Positions 9,053 to 18,685 of a stretch of 64,000 bases of DNA are shown here, one piece after another. The first letter of the stretch is position 1, and each line of letters begins with the position of its first letter. Source of the DNA: Alphaproteobacteria bacterium (GTDB lineage Bacteria > Pseudomonadota > Alphaproteobacteria > Sphingomonadales > Sphingomonadaceae); contig JAGWWF010000004.1 of assembly GCA_018970445.1 (NCBI GenBank), positions 106,425-170,424 of the forward strand, given 5' to 3'. The translations under genes and the position numbers were made by a program. A model generated the notes under the pieces. That model had not been told where the DNA came from and made no database searches. It was given only the letters and a program-made list of their open reading frames with translations.

Positions 9053-10249
9053 ATGGGCCAGACACGTGATCGCCGCCCTCGCGGGGCCGCCGGCCCGGCC
9101 TTTTCGCGCGGGGACCACAGCCGGTTCGGCCGCTGGTTCTGGACGATCGACAAGACGCTGCTGCTGCTGATGCTGGCGCTGATCGCGGCCGGCATCACGG
9201 CGGTGGCGGCGGCATCGCCGGTGGCGGCGCGGCGGCTGTCGGGCGGCAATGTGCAGCTGGACGATCTTCATTATCTCTACCGCCAGTTGCAGTGGGTGGC
9301 CCTGGGTCTGCCGCTGATGCTGGCCACCTCGATGCTCAACATCCGCCAGCTCAAGCGGGCGGCGGTGGCCGGCACCCTGTTGTGCCTGCTGGCGCTGCTG
9401 GCCGTGCCGTTCATCGGCGGCGGCACCAACGGCGCGGCGCGCTGGATCCAGCTGCCCGGCTTTCAGTTGCAGCCATCGGAATTCTTCAAGCCCTGCTTCA
9501 TCATCACCACCGCCTGGCTGCTCAGCCTGAAGGTGGAGGATGGCAGCCTGCCGGCCATGCAGATCAGCGCCACGCTGCTGGCCATGGCGCTGATCTGCCT
9601 GATCGCTCAGCCCGATGTGGGCCAATCGGCGCTGATTTCGCTGGTGTGGCTGGCGCAGGCCACGCTGGCCGGCCTGTCCCTCACCATCATCGGCCTGCTG
9701 GCGGTGGTCGGCGTGGTCGGGCTGGTGCTCGCCTACCACAATCTTGGCCATTTCGCCGCCCGCATCGACAAGTTCGTCAGCGGCAGCGGCGACACCTCGC
9801 AGATCGACCGGGCACTGGACTGTTTCCGCGCCGGCGGCCTGTTCGGCACCGGGCCGGGCGAAGGCCGCATGAAGTTCCGCCTGCCCGAAGCCCAGACCGA
9901 TTATATCTTCAGCGTGATCGGCGAGGAATTCGGCCTCATCGCCTGTTTCATGCTGGCCGGGCTGTTCATCGCGCTGGTGGTGCGCGCCCTGCTGCTGGCG
10001 ATGGAGGAGGAGGACCCGTTCATCTTCCTGGCCGTATCGGGGCTGGCGGTGCAATTCGGCCTGCAGGCGATGATCAACATGCTGGTCAATCTCAGCCTGC
10101 TGCCATCCAAGGGCATGACCTTGCCCTTCATCAGCCATGGCGGTTCCAGCTTTCTGGCCATCTCGCTGGGGGCCGGCCTGTTGCTGGCGCTCACCCGCTG
10201 CAATCCGTTCCTCAAGGGGCGGCCATGGGCGAAAGGTGCGCTGGCCTGA
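9053..10249 (+). CDS. ftsW: Septal peptidoglycan polymerase FtsW
   Basis: FtsW is the SEDS-family glycosyltransferase that polymerises lipid II at the septum with FtsI. The roughly 398-residue polytopic protein shows typical SEDS sequence such as GGGTNGAARWIQLPGFQLQP, the GEGRMKFRLPEAQTDYIFSVIGEEFG region, and PFISHGGSSFLA near the end. ATG at 9053 is preferred over GTG at 9050 for better spacing from GGGGG at 9041-9045. The stop overlaps the murG start (TGATG). Confidence 0.95.
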   Translation: MGQTRDRRPRGAAGPAFSRGDHSRFGRWFWTIDKTLLLLMLALIAAGITAVAAASPVAARRLSGGNVQLDDLHYLYRQLQWVALGLPLMLATSMLNIRQLKRAAVAGTLLCLLALLAVPFIGGGTNGAARWIQLPGFQLQPSEFFKPCFIITTAWLLSLKVEDGSLPAMQISATLLAMALICLIAQPDVGQSALISLVWLAQATLAGLSLTIIGLLAVVGVVGLVLAYHNLGHFAARIDKFVSGSGDTSQIDRALDCFRAGGLFGTGPGEGRMKFRLPEAQTDYIFSVIGEEFGLIACFMLAGLFIALVVRALLLAMEEEDPFIFLAVSGLAVQFGLQAMINMLVNLSLLPSKGMTLPFISHGGSSFLAISLGAGLLLALTRCNPFLKGRPWAKGALA

Positions 10250-11388
10250 TGACCGACGAACGACCTGATTCCCGGCCACGCCCGCGCACGCCCCAGCCCG
10301 GTGGCACCTATGTGCTGTGCGCCGGCGGCACCGGCGGCCACATGGTGCCGGCGCATTGCCTGGCGCTGGAACTGATGGCGCGCGGCCACCAGGTGCATCT
10401 GGTGACGGACGAACGTGGCCTGCGCTTTCCCGGCCTGTTCCCCGGTGTGACGATCACGAAGGTGGATGCCGCCTCCACGGGCCGCAGCGGCTGGAAGGCC
10501 TGGCCGCAGGTGGCGTTGAGCATCTGGCGCGGCCGGCAGGCGGCGCGCGCCCTGTTCAAGGCGATCCGCCCGCGTGCCGTGGTGGGCTTTGGCGGCTATC
10601 CGGCATTGCCGGGCCTGCTGGCCGGCCTGTCGCTGTATCTGCCCTGCCTGATCCACGAACAGAATGCCGTGCTGGGCCGCACCAACCGCTATCTGGCCCC
10701 GCGGGTGCGGGCCATTGCCACCAGCTTCCCGCGCATCCGCCGCATGGAAAAGGCCTTTGAACGCCGCGTGCATTTCCTGGGCAACCCGGTGCGCCCCGAA
10801 GTGCTGGCGGCCGCCGATCTGCCGTTCGATGCCCGCAGCCCCCGGCTGAAGCTGCTGGTGACGGGCGGCAGCCAGGGCGCCGCCATCCTGAACCGGGTGG
10901 TGCCCGCCGCCATCGCCCTGCTGCCCGCCGAGGTGCGCGGCCAGATCGACGTGGTGCATCAGGGCCGCGATGAAGACCGCGACGCGATGCTGGCCGCCTA
11001 TCGCGCGGCCGGGATCGATCCGGTGATCGCCGCCTATTTCCCCGATCTGCCGGGGCAGATGGCCGCCAGCCATATCGTCATCGCCCGGTCGGGCGCGTCC
11101 ACCGTGGCGGAACTGGCGGTGATGGGCCGGCCATCGATCCTGGTGCCGCTGCCGATCGCCACCGATGATCACCAGGCCGACAATGCCGCCGCGCTGGTGG
11201 CCGCCGGCGGCGCGCAGATGATCCGGCAGGCACAATTCACACCGGAACGTCTGGCAGAGGCCTTGACGATGTGGCTGGCCGACCGGCAGGGGCTGGAATC
11301 CGCCGCCACCGCCGCGCGCGCCGCCGGCCATCCACAGGCCGCCGTGCGCCTGGCCAATCTTGTCATTGCCACCGGATTGATCGCATGA
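10249..11388 (+). CDS. murG: Lipid II synthase MurG
   Basis: MurG is the peripheral membrane GT28 glycosyltransferase that adds GlcNAc to lipid I to make lipid II. The 379-residue protein has the N-terminal motif [17 protein letters not shown] near residue 24 and the second-domain motif [11 protein letters not shown]. The acceptor and UDP-GlcNAc region [14 protein letters not shown] is also present. A short basic, proline-rich extension precedes the first strand. The start at 10249 overlaps the ftsW stop by one base. Confidence 0.95.
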   Translation: MTDERPDSRPRPRTPQPGGTYVLCAGGTGGHMVPAHCLALELMARGHQVHLVTDERGLRFPGLFPGVTITKVDAASTGRSGWKAWPQVALSIWRGRQAARALFKAIRPRAVVGFGGYPALPGLLAGLSLYLPCLIHEQNAVLGRTNRYLAPRVRAIATSFPRIRRMEKAFERRVHFLGNPVRPEVLAAADLPFDARSPRLKLLVTGGSQGAAILNRVVPAAIALLPAEVRGQIDVVHQGRDEDRDAMLAAYRAAGIDPVIAAYFPDLPGQMAASHIVIARSGASTVAELAVMGRPSILVPLPIATDDHQADNAAALVAAGGAQMIRQAQFTPERLAEALTMWLADRQGLESAATAARAAGHPQAAVRLANLVIATGLIA

Positions 11389-12824
11389 ACCCTGCAACCG
11401 CTCCCGCCATTCGCCTGCGCCCCGGTTTCCGCACCGATATCGGCGTCATCCATTTTGTCGGCATCGGCGGCATCGGCATGTCGGGCATTGCCGAGGTGAT
11501 GGCCAATCTGGGTTTTGCGGTGCAAGGGTCCGATGCGGCCGAATCCTATGTTGTCGAAGGGCTGCGCGCCAAGGGCATCACCGTTTTCATCGGCCAGAAG
11601 CCCGAAAATGTCGCCAACGCCGCCGTGCTGGTGATTTCCACCGCGATCAAGGCCGACAATCCGGAAGTGATGGCGGCGCGCAGCCGGCGCATCCCGGTGG
11701 TGCGCCGCGCCGAAATGCTGGCCGAACTGATGCGCCTGAAAAGCTGCGTCGCGGTGGCCGGCACCCACGGGAAGACCACCACGACCAGCATGGTCGCCAC
11801 CCTGCTGGATGCCGGCGGGCTTGATCCCACCGTGATCAACGGCGGCATCATCAACGCCATCGGTTCCAACGCCCGGCTGGGCGCGTCCGACTGGATGGTG
11901 GTGGAGGCGGATGAGAGCGACGGCAGCTTCCTGCGCCTGACCGGCACCTTCGGCATCGTCACCAACATCGATCCCGAACATCTGGATCACTGGGGCGATT
12001 TCGAAAAGGTGCGCGAAGGCTTTCGCCATTTCGTCAACGCCGTGCCCTTCTATGGCGCCGGCATCCTGTGCATCGATCACCCTGAAGTGCAGGCGCTGAT
12101 CCCGCGCGTCAGCGACCGGCGCATCATCACCTATGGCTTTGCCGCAACCGCCGATGTGCGTGGGCTGGACGTGACGCCGGTGCCGGGCGGCAACCGCTTT
12201 GCCGTGCTGGTGCGCACCCGCGATGGCCAGAGGCGCATCGATGATCTGCTGCTGCCGATGCCCGGCCGCCACAATGTGCAGAACGCGCTGGCCGCCATTG
12301 CCGTGGCGCTGGAACTGGGCGTGGACGATGATGGCCTGCGGGCCGGCCTGGCCCGCTTTGGCGGCGTGAAGCGCCGCTTCACCAAGGTGGGCGAGGTGGC
12401 GGGCACCACCATCATCGATGATTATGGCCACCACCCGGTGGAGATCAAGGCGGTGCTGGCCGCTGCCCGCGAAGGGGCGAGCGGCCGCGTGATCGCCGTG
12501 GTGCAGCCACACCGTTTCACCCGGCTGCGCGATCTGATGGCGGATTTCTGCGCCGCCTTCAACGATGCCGACATGGTCTATGCCGCCCCGGTCTATGCCG
12601 CCGGCGAGACCCCGATTGCCGGGGTTGATGCCGCCGCGCTGGCGGCCGGGCTGGTCGCCGCGGGACACCCAAGCGCCGATACGGTGACTGGTGCCGACAA
12701 TCTGGCCGTGAAGCTGGCGGGCGTGATCCAGCCGGGCGACCAGGTGATCTGCCTGGGCGCCGGCGACATCACCAAGTGGGCGGCCGGGCTGGCCGAGACG
12801 ATTGCGCGGGTGCGGGCGGGGTGA
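11385..12824 (+). CDS. murC: UDP-MurNAc:L-alanine ligase MurC
   Basis: MurC adds the first amino acid, L-alanine, to UDP-MurNAc. The 479-residue protein carries [16 protein letters not shown] at the N-terminal UDP-binding domain and the ATP loop [26 protein letters not shown] and [12 protein letters not shown] are further conserved motifs. ATG at 11385 gives an ATGA overlap with murG. After the stop at 12824 comes a 145-base non-coding gap with palindromic repeats rather than the usual overlap. Confidence 0.95.
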   Translation: MNPATAPAIRLRPGFRTDIGVIHFVGIGGIGMSGIAEVMANLGFAVQGSDAAESYVVEGLRAKGITVFIGQKPENVANAAVLVISTAIKADNPEVMAARSRRIPVVRRAEMLAELMRLKSCVAVAGTHGKTTTTSMVATLLDAGGLDPTVINGGIINAIGSNARLGASDWMVVEADESDGSFLRLTGTFGIVTNIDPEHLDHWGDFEKVREGFRHFVNAVPFYGAGILCIDHPEVQALIPRVSDRRIITYGFAATADVRGLDVTPVPGGNRFAVLVRTRDGQRRIDDLLLPMPGRHNVQNALAAIAVALELGVDDDGLRAGLARFGGVKRRFTKVGEVAGTTIIDDYGHHPVEIKAVLAAAREGASGRVIAVVQPHRFTRLRDLMADFCAAFNDADMVYAAPVYAAGETPIAGVDAAALAAGLVAAGHPSADTVTGADNLAVKLAGVIQPGDQVICLGAGDITKWAAGLAETIARVRAG

Positions 12825-12870
12825 TGGGCTTGGCACCCCTCTTCCGGGCCGCCCTGCGGGCGTCTCTCGA

Positions 12871-12928
12871 CCTCTCCCCGGCGGGGAGAGGTGGGCCTTT
12901 CTCTTCACCTCTCCCCGCCGGGGAGAGG
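12871..12928. repeat. Two copies of a 21-bp palindrome (CCTCTCCCC type)
   Basis: Two near-identical perfect palindromes, each with arms CCTCTCCCCG and CGGGGAGAGG around one central base, lie at 12871-12891 and 12908-12928. A degenerate third half (GGCGGGAGAGGGG) follows at about 12949-12961, just before murB. They fill the 145-base gap between murC and murB. Gene-end palindromes of this CTCTCCC/GGGAGAG type are a familiar class of dispersed intergenic repeat in Proteobacteria; whether this copy affects murB expression is unknown. Confidence 0.75.
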
Positions 12929-12969
12929 CCGACTCGCGCGGCACGCGCGGCGGGAGAGGGGTCTCGCCC

Positions 12970-13863
12970 ATGCTGACGGCCCCAAATTCGCTGCGCGGCA
13001 AGCTCACGCCATCGGCTCCGCTGGCCCCGCTGGTGTGGTTCAAGGCCGGCGGCGCGGCGGACTGGCTGTTCGAGCCGGCCGATGCGGACGATCTGTGCGC
13101 CTTTCTGGCGGCGCTGGATCCGGCCGTGCCGGTGATGGCGCTGGGCCTGGGCAGCAATCTGATCGTGCGCGATGGCGGCGTGCCGGGCGTGGTGGTGCGG
13201 CTGGGCAAGGCGTTCGGCAAGGTGAGTTCCGATGGCGACACGCTCACCTGCGGTGGTGGCGCATCAGGCATTGCCGTGAGCAGCGCGGCGCGCGATGCCG
13301 GGGTGGCGGGCCTTGAATTCCTGCGCGGCATTCCCGGCACCGTTGGCGGCTTCGTGCGGATGAACGGCGGCGCCTATGGCCGCGAGGTGGCCGATGTGCT
13401 GGTGGACGTGACCATCGTCACCCGTGACGGCCGCATCGAAACCCGGCCCGCTTCGGCCCTTGGCTACAGCTATCGCCACTCCAAGCTTGCAGATGGCGAG
13501 ATCGTCATTGCCGCTCGCCTCAAGGGCCAACCCGGCGACAAGGCCGCCATCCAGGCCGAGATGGACCGCATCGCCGCCGCCCGCGAGGCCAGCCAGCCGC
13601 TGCGCACCCGCACCGGCGGCTCCACCTTCAAGAACCCGCACCCGCACAAGGCATGGGAACTGGTGCACAACGCCGGCTGCCGCGGCCTGCGGGTGGGCGG
13701 GGCCGAAGTGAGCGAGAAGCACAGCAATTTCCTGATCAACAGCCACGGCGCCCGCGCCGCCGATATCGAGGCGCTGGGCGAACTGGTGCGCGCCCATGTG
13801 CTGCGGGACAGCGGCGTGGCGCTGGAGTGGGAAATCCAGCGGGTGGGGCGGGTGAAGCCATGA
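12970..13863 (+). CDS. murB: UDP-N-acetylenolpyruvoylglucosamine reductase MurB
   Basis: MurB is the FAD- and NADPH-dependent enzyme that forms UDP-MurNAc. The 297-residue product has the FAD-binding stretch ALGLGSNLIVRDGG, the motif GIPGTVGGFVRMNGGAYG near residue 122, and RTGGSTFKNP with the catalytic serine region. ATG at 12970 is chosen because the reading frame upstream runs through the palindromic repeats and has no MurB-like sequence. The stop overlaps ddl by ATGA. Confidence 0.94.
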   Translation: MLTAPNSLRGKLTPSAPLAPLVWFKAGGAADWLFEPADADDLCAFLAALDPAVPVMALGLGSNLIVRDGGVPGVVVRLGKAFGKVSSDGDTLTCGGGASGIAVSSAARDAGVAGLEFLRGIPGTVGGFVRMNGGAYGREVADVLVDVTIVTRDGRIETRPASALGYSYRHSKLADGEIVIAARLKGQPGDKAAIQAEMDRIAAAREASQPLRTRTGGSTFKNPHPHKAWELVHNAGCRGLRVGGAEVSEKHSNFLINSHGARAADIEALGELVRAHVLRDSGVALEWEIQRVGRVKP

Positions 13864-14807
13864 AGGTCGCAGTCCTCATGGGCGGCTGGTCGGCCGAACG
13901 GGAGGTGTCGCTCACCTCCGGGCGCGGCATTGCCGCGGCCTGCCGCGCCCTTGGCCATGACGTGATCGAAATCGACATGGGCCGCAATCTGGGCCAGCAA
14001 TTGGCCAGCGCCGCACCCGATGTGGTGTTCAATGCCCTGCACGGCACGCCGGGCGAGGATGGCAGCGTGCAGGGCGTGATGGACCTGCTGGGGCTGGCCT
14101 ATACCCACAGCGGGCTGACCACATCGGCCATCGCCATCGACAAGGAATTGACCAAGGCGATGCTGGTGCCGGCCGGCATTCCGATGCCGCAGGGCAAGAT
14201 CGTCGCCAGCGACAGCCTGTTCAGCGGCGATCCTCTGCCCCGGCCCTATGTGCTGAAACCGGTGAACGAGGGATCGTCGGTTGGCATCGCCATCGTCACC
14301 GATGAAAGCAATTACGGCCAGCCGATCCGCCGCGATGTGCCGGGGCCGTGGCAGCATTTCGACACGCTGCTGGCGGAACCCTTCATTGCCGGCAAGGAAT
14401 TGACCGTGGCGGTGATCGGCGACGAGGCACTGGCGGTGACCGAATTGCAGACGGCGCGCGGCTTTTATGATTATGAGGCGAAATACACCGATGGCCTGAC
14501 CCTGCACATCTGCCCGGCGGAATTGCCGACCGAGGTGGAGGCCGCCTGCCTGGCCCATGCGCTGGCCGCGCACCGGCGGCTGGGCTGTCGCGGCACCAGC
14601 CGATCCGATTTCCGCTGGGATCCGGCCCAGGGCCTGGCCGGCCTGTATCTGCTGGAAGTGAACACCCAGCCCGGCATGACCCCGTTGAGTCTGGTGCCCG
14701 AACAGGCCGCCTTTCGCGGCATCAGTTATGAACAACTGGTGCAGCGCCTGATCGACATGGCCATCGCCGATCATGCCGCCACCCTTGCCGGAAGGGCCCG
14801 CGCATGA
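13860..14807 (+). CDS. ddl: D-alanine:D-alanine ligase Ddl
   Basis: Ddl makes the D-Ala-D-Ala dipeptide used by MurF. The 315-residue ATP-grasp protein begins with VAVLMGGWSAEREVSLTSG and contains FNALHGTPGEDGSVQG and KPVNEGSSVG. The C-terminal metal-binding region EVNTQPGMTPLSL is intact. It overlaps murB and ftsQ by ATGA at both ends, so it belongs to the same transcript. Confidence 0.94.
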   Translation: MKVAVLMGGWSAEREVSLTSGRGIAAACRALGHDVIEIDMGRNLGQQLASAAPDVVFNALHGTPGEDGSVQGVMDLLGLAYTHSGLTTSAIAIDKELTKAMLVPAGIPMPQGKIVASDSLFSGDPLPRPYVLKPVNEGSSVGIAIVTDESNYGQPIRRDVPGPWQHFDTLLAEPFIAGKELTVAVIGDEALAVTELQTARGFYDYEAKYTDGLTLHICPAELPTEVEAACLAHALAAHRRLGCRGTSRSDFRWDPAQGLAGLYLLEVNTQPGMTPLSLVPEQAAFRGISYEQLVQRLIDMAIADHAATLAGRARA

Positions 14808-15676
14808 CCGCCGCCGTTCTGAAGCGCGGCGCCCGGCCGCCCAGGGCCGCCACCGCCCGCACCGCCGGGGCCCGGCCGGCGATCACGCGCCGGCAGCTGG
14901 GCCTGGGCCTGGCCGGCCTGGTGGTGCTGGCACTGGCCGGGATGATCCTGGCCGGGGTGCCGCAACGCGCCTGGACCAGTTTCGTGCAATGGACGGCGGC
15001 GCGCGGCTGGGAAGTGCGCCATGTCGAGTTGACGGGTGCGCGCGAACAAAATCGGCTCGCCATCTACAACGCCGTCTTGAACGGCCCCAGCAACGCCATG
15101 CTGGCCACCGATCTGGCCGCGGTGCGCCGCCGGCTGCGCGCCCTGCCGTGGATTGCCGATGCCAGCGTGCAGCGCCGCCTGCCCGATACGCTGGTGATCG
15201 CCGTGACCGAACGCCGGCCGGTGGCGCTGTGGCAGCTGAACCGCCAGCTGGTGGGCGCAATAGACATCAGCGGGCGCGTGCTGGCGCGCACCCGGCTGGA
15301 ACGCTGGAATGATCTGCCTATCCTGATCGGCCCGCAGGCCAACGCCCACGTGCGCGAGGCGCTGGAACTGATCGCCGCCACGCCATTGGGCCGCGACATG
15401 TTTGCCACCACGCTGGTGGGGGGCCGGCGCTGGGATGTGCATTTCAAGACCGGCGAGGTGCTGGCCCTGCCCGATCAACCCGGCCGGGCCCGCAGCGCGC
15501 TGGCCAATTTTGCCCGGCTGGATGCCAGGGGCCCTGACCGGCTGCTGGGCGGCCGTTTCACCCGGTTCGACATGCGCCTGCCCGGCCGCATGATCGTGGC
15601 TGGCCCCGCCGTGGCCGAAACCCTGGCCGCGGCCGAAAAGGCGCGGCGCGCGGCGGCCGCCGCCCAGCGCATCTGA
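14804..15676 (+). CDS. ftsQ: Cell division protein FtsQ
   Basis: FtsQ is the bitopic divisome protein that binds the FtsBL complex through its periplasmic domain. The 290 residues show a basic cytoplasmic tail and a membrane segment at about 27-47 (LGLGLAGLVVLALAGMILAG). A POTRA domain follows, beginning near VRHVELTGAREQNRLAIYNAV, and then the FtsQ domain. The C-terminal tail is alanine-rich and charged. It lies between ddl and ftsA, the normal place. Confidence 0.9.
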   Translation: MTAAVLKRGARPPRAATARTAGARPAITRRQLGLGLAGLVVLALAGMILAGVPQRAWTSFVQWTAARGWEVRHVELTGAREQNRLAIYNAVLNGPSNAMLATDLAAVRRRLRALPWIADASVQRRLPDTLVIAVTERRPVALWQLNRQLVGAIDISGRVLARTRLERWNDLPILIGPQANAHVREALELIAATPLGRDMFATTLVGGRRWDVHFKTGEVLALPDQPGRARSALANFARLDARGPDRLLGGRFTRFDMRLPGRMIVAGPAVAETLAAAEKARRAAAAAQRI

Positions 15677-15693
15677 AGGAGACCATCGCCGCC

Positions 15694-16974
15694 ATGGCCC
15701 CGCGCATTCCCCTTCCCGCCGCCCTGGGCCGCAGCCAGCCGGAACGCAGCGTTGCGGTGCTGGATGTTGGCACGTCCAAGGTGGCGGCGCTGATCGCGCT
15801 GGTGGGCGGCGATCGCGAACCGCGCGTGATCGGCAGCGGCCAGAAGCCCTGCGCCGGCCTGAAGCGCGCCACCGTCACCGATTTCGACCGCACCGAAATG
15901 GCGATCCGCGGCGCCATGGACCAGGCCGAACGCGCCGCCGGCGTGCAGGTGGAAAGCGTGGTGGCCAGCTTTGCCGCCGGCAATCTTTCCAGCAGCATGG
16001 CATCGGCCGAGATCGACATCGCCGGGGCCAGCATCACCCCCACCGACATGGTGACGCTGCGCCAGGCCGGCCGGGCGGCCATCGATCCACGCGGGCGCAG
16101 CATCATCCACGCGCTGCCGGCGCTGTATGTGCTGGATGGCCTGCCCGGCGTGGAAAGCCCGCTTGGCCTGCATGCCGACCGGCTGGGCATGGATATTCAT
16201 GTGGTGGCGGCCGACACGCCGGCCATCCTGAACTTTGGCCGGGCCGTGGGCCAGGCGCATCTGGGGGTTTCAACCCTGGTGGCAACGCCGCTGGCCGCCG
16301 GCCTGGCCGTGCTGGACGCCGAAGAGCGTGATATCGGCGTAGCCCTGATCGACATCGGCGCCGGCATCACCAGCATTGCGGTGTATCGCTTTGGCATTCC
16401 GGTGGGCGTGGCGACCGTGCCGATGGGCGGGGCCGACATCACCGATGATATCGCCGCCGCCTTTGCCACCCGCCGCAGCCAGGCCGAACGGCTGAAGAGC
16501 TTTGACGGGGCCGCCGTTGCCACCACCCGCGACCAGACCGATCCGGTGATCATCCCGCCGGCCGTGGATGACGGCGGGGCCGAGCCGGTGAAGCTGCCGC
16601 GCGCGCAACTGGTGGGCGTGATCCGCACCCGGCTGGACATGCTGTTCGGCGAGATTGCCGCAGCGCTGGCCGGGCTGGGCTTTGCCGGGCCCCAGGCCCG
16701 GCGCGTGGTGCTGACGGGTGGCAGTGCCGATCTGCGTGGCCTGGCCGATTATGCCGGCACCACCTTGCGCTGCAACGTGCGCATCGGCCGCCCGCGCGGC
16801 CTGGTGGGGCTGCCGGTGGCGCAGGAAGGCCCGGCCTTCGCGGCGCTGGCCGGGCTGGTGCTGTTTGCGCAGGCGGACAGCAATGATGTCTGGCATCAGC
16901 CGCAGGCCGGCGACAATGCCGCGCCAAAACGGGGATTGACAGGGGTGATCGAAAAACTTTGGGGAAGTCTGTGA
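15694..16974 (+). CDS. ftsA: Cell division protein FtsA
   Basis: FtsA is the actin-like ATPase that tethers FtsZ filaments to the inner membrane. The 426-residue protein has the phosphate-1 loop VAVLDVGTSKVAALIALVGG near residue 23 and the second nucleotide-binding loop ALIDIGAGITSIAVY. It ends in KRGLTGVIEKLWGSL, which fits the amphipathic membrane-targeting helix. It starts 18 bases after ftsQ with a good ribosome-binding site (GAAGGAGA, 15675-15682). Confidence 0.95.
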   Translation: MAPRIPLPAALGRSQPERSVAVLDVGTSKVAALIALVGGDREPRVIGSGQKPCAGLKRATVTDFDRTEMAIRGAMDQAERAAGVQVESVVASFAAGNLSSSMASAEIDIAGASITPTDMVTLRQAGRAAIDPRGRSIIHALPALYVLDGLPGVESPLGLHADRLGMDIHVVAADTPAILNFGRAVGQAHLGVSTLVATPLAAGLAVLDAEERDIGVALIDIGAGITSIAVYRFGIPVGVATVPMGGADITDDIAAAFATRRSQAERLKSFDGAAVATTRDQTDPVIIPPAVDDGGAEPVKLPRAQLVGVIRTRLDMLFGEIAAALAGLGFAGPQARRVVLTGGSADLRGLADYAGTTLRCNVRIGRPRGLVGLPVAQEGPAFAALAGLVLFAQADSNDVWHQPQAGDNAAPKRGLTGVIEKLWGSL

Positions 16975-16985
16975 AGCCACTTCCC
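16962..16985 (+). other. Short hairpin between ftsA and ftsZ
   Basis: Arms GGGAAGT (16962-16968) and ACTTCCC (16979-16985) pair around a ten-base loop that contains the ftsA stop codon. It has no T-run. It could be a weak attenuator or mRNA-processing structure that lets ftsZ be expressed at a different level from ftsA, but seven base pairs are modest evidence. Confidence 0.3.
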
Positions 16986-17033
16986 ACCGATTCGCGCATC
17001 ATCTAGTATGTGGGCCACGACGGGAGACACGAT

Positions 17034-18587
17034 ATGCTGGAATTTGCCAAGCCCGAATTGAGCGAGCTGAAACCCCGTATCGCGGTGGTGGGCGTGGGCG
17101 GCGCGGGCTGCAACGCCGTGGCCAACATGATCGAAACCGATCTGATGGGCGTGGAATTCATCGTGGCCAACACCGATGCCCAGCAGCTGGCGATGAGCCG
17201 GGCCGCCACCCGCATCCAGCTGGGCATGAAGATCACGCAAGGGCTGGGCGCCGGGGCCCGGCCGGAAATCGGCCGTGCCGCCGCCGAAGAGACGCTGGAC
17301 CAGCTGGAAACCGCGCTGGATGGCGCACATATGTGCTTCATCGCGGCCGGCATGGGCGGCGGCACCGGCACCGGCGCTGCCCCGGTGGTGGCCCGCGCCG
17401 CGCGCGAGAAGGGCATTTTGACGGTTGGCGTTGTCACCAAGCCGTTTTCCTTTGAAGGCAGCAAGCGCATGCGGGCCGCCGAAGAGGGCATTGCCGAACT
17501 GCAGAAGCATGTCGACACGCTGATCATCATTCCCAACCAGAATCTGTTCCTGATCGCCAATGCCAACACCACCTTCAAGGATGCGTTTGCGATGGCCGAT
17601 CAGGTGCTGCACCAGGGCGTGCGCGGCATCACCGATCTGATGATCATGCCCGGCCTGATCAACCTGGATTTCGCCGACATTCGCACCGTGATGAGCGAGA
17701 TGGGCAAGGCGATGATGGGCACCGGCGAGGCGATCGGCGAAGGCCGCGCCATCGAGGCGGCGCAGAAGGCCATCGCCAACCCGCTGCTGGACGAAGTGTC
17801 GATGCGCGGCGCCAAGGGCGTCATCATCAACATCACCGGCGGCGATGACCTGAAGCTGATGGAGGTGGACGAAGCCGCCTCCTACATCCGCGACATGGTC
17901 GATACCGATGCCAACATCATCGTGGGCAGCGCCTTCAACCGCGATCTGGACGGCGTGATGCGGGTGAGCGTGGTGGCCACCGGCATCGATGCCGCCGCCA
18001 AGCCGGTGCCGGTGCCGGCCCCGGCGAAAAAACAGCCCAATGGCGCCGCCTTCCTGGCCCAGCCCAGCATCTTTTCCGCCCCGCCGCCGTCGGGTGGTGG
18101 GGAGCCGGCCCCGGTGGTGGCGCCGCCGGAACCGGCCGTGGCCACCCGCCCGCCGGAACCAGTGGCCCTGGCGCTGGATCTGCCAGTGGCGGAATCGGCG
18201 ATTGCGCGCGTGTTCGACGGGCTGCGCGATGCCCCGCCCGCCCCGATCGCCCCCGCCCCGGCCGCCGAGACCGATGAGGATGACGCCATCGATCTGTCTG
18301 AAGCGGAACGGGTGGATGTGCCGGCCCCGGCCAATTTCACCTTCACCCCGGCGGTGCCGCCGGCCGCGTCGGCCCCGATTGCCGGCCCGGCCGCCGATCC
18401 GCAGCCTGCCCCTGAACCGGTGGCCGGCGAACCGGAACGGCCGCTCACCCTGTTCGAACGCATGATGGGCATGAGCCGCAAGCCGCGCACGCCGGAACCG
18501 CCGCAAAGCCTGGCGCCCGCGCCGGTCGCGCCCGCTGCCAGCGATGATGATGTGCCGGGCTTCATGCGCCGCCAGATCAACCGCTGA
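17034..18587 (+). CDS. ftsZ: Cell division GTPase FtsZ
   Basis: FtsZ is the tubulin-like GTPase that forms the Z ring. The 517-residue protein contains [13 protein letters not shown] near residue 24 and the tubulin signature [13 protein letters not shown] near residue 107. After the globular domain (to about 325) comes a long proline- and alanine-rich linker of about 150 residues, typical of alphaproteobacterial FtsZ. The conserved C-terminal peptide [14 protein letters not shown], which binds FtsA and other partners, closes the protein. ATG at 17034 is chosen for its position after CGGGAGA (17021-17027); GTG at 17010 would add eight unlikely residues. Confidence 0.96.
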   Translation: MLEFAKPELSELKPRIAVVGVGGAGCNAVANMIETDLMGVEFIVANTDAQQLAMSRAATRIQLGMKITQGLGAGARPEIGRAAAEETLDQLETALDGAHMCFIAAGMGGGTGTGAAPVVARAAREKGILTVGVVTKPFSFEGSKRMRAAEEGIAELQKHVDTLIIIPNQNLFLIANANTTFKDAFAMADQVLHQGVRGITDLMIMPGLINLDFADIRTVMSEMGKAMMGTGEAIGEGRAIEAAQKAIANPLLDEVSMRGAKGVIINITGGDDLKLMEVDEAASYIRDMVDTDANIIVGSAFNRDLDGVMRVSVVATGIDAAAKPVPVPAPAKKQPNGAAFLAQPSIFSAPPPSGGGEPAPVVAPPEPAVATRPPEPVALALDLPVAESAIARVFDGLRDAPPAPIAPAPAAETDEDDAIDLSEAERVDVPAPANFTFTPAVPPAASAPIAGPAADPQPAPEPVAGEPERPLTLFERMMGMSRKPRTPEPPQSLAPAPVAPAASDDDVPGFMRRQINR

Positions 18588-18606
18588 GACGCCAACCGGC
18601 GACATT

Positions 18607-18638
18607 GATGCGCCCGGCTGGCAGCAGCCGGGCGCATC
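18607..18638. terminator. Hairpin terminator after ftsZ
   Basis: A perfect 14-bp stem, GATGCGCCCGGCTG (18607-18620) and CAGCCGGGCGCATC (18625-18638), closes a four-base loop. It lies 19 bases after the ftsZ stop and before the end of the convergent hydrolase gene. There is no long T-run, so it is a strong hairpin rather than a textbook intrinsic terminator. Confidence 0.65.
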
Positions 18639-18685
18639 CGCCGTTCTGGAACACGGCCGGGCGCTGCCCCGTCTGGCCGGCCTGA

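Noticed and set aside
7604..10279. Very long open frame on the reverse strand (891 codons) across mraY, murD and ftsW, and similar long reverse frames elsewhere in the dcw cluster
   Set aside because: The translation has no recognisable domain and is rich in Gln, His, Gly and Arg, the pattern expected opposite GC-rich genes. The forward strand carries unmistakable murD and ftsW.
12802..12969. N-terminal extension of MurB through the palindromic repeats
   Set aside because: The added residues are low-complexity Arg/Gly/Pro sequence encoded by the palindromes, and MurB homology begins at the ATG at 12970.
16936..17009. Dedicated ftsZ promoter from TTGACA (16936-16941) and TAGTAT (17004-17009)
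   Set aside because: The two hexamers are 62 bases apart and cannot form one promoter; neither has a good partner at normal spacing.
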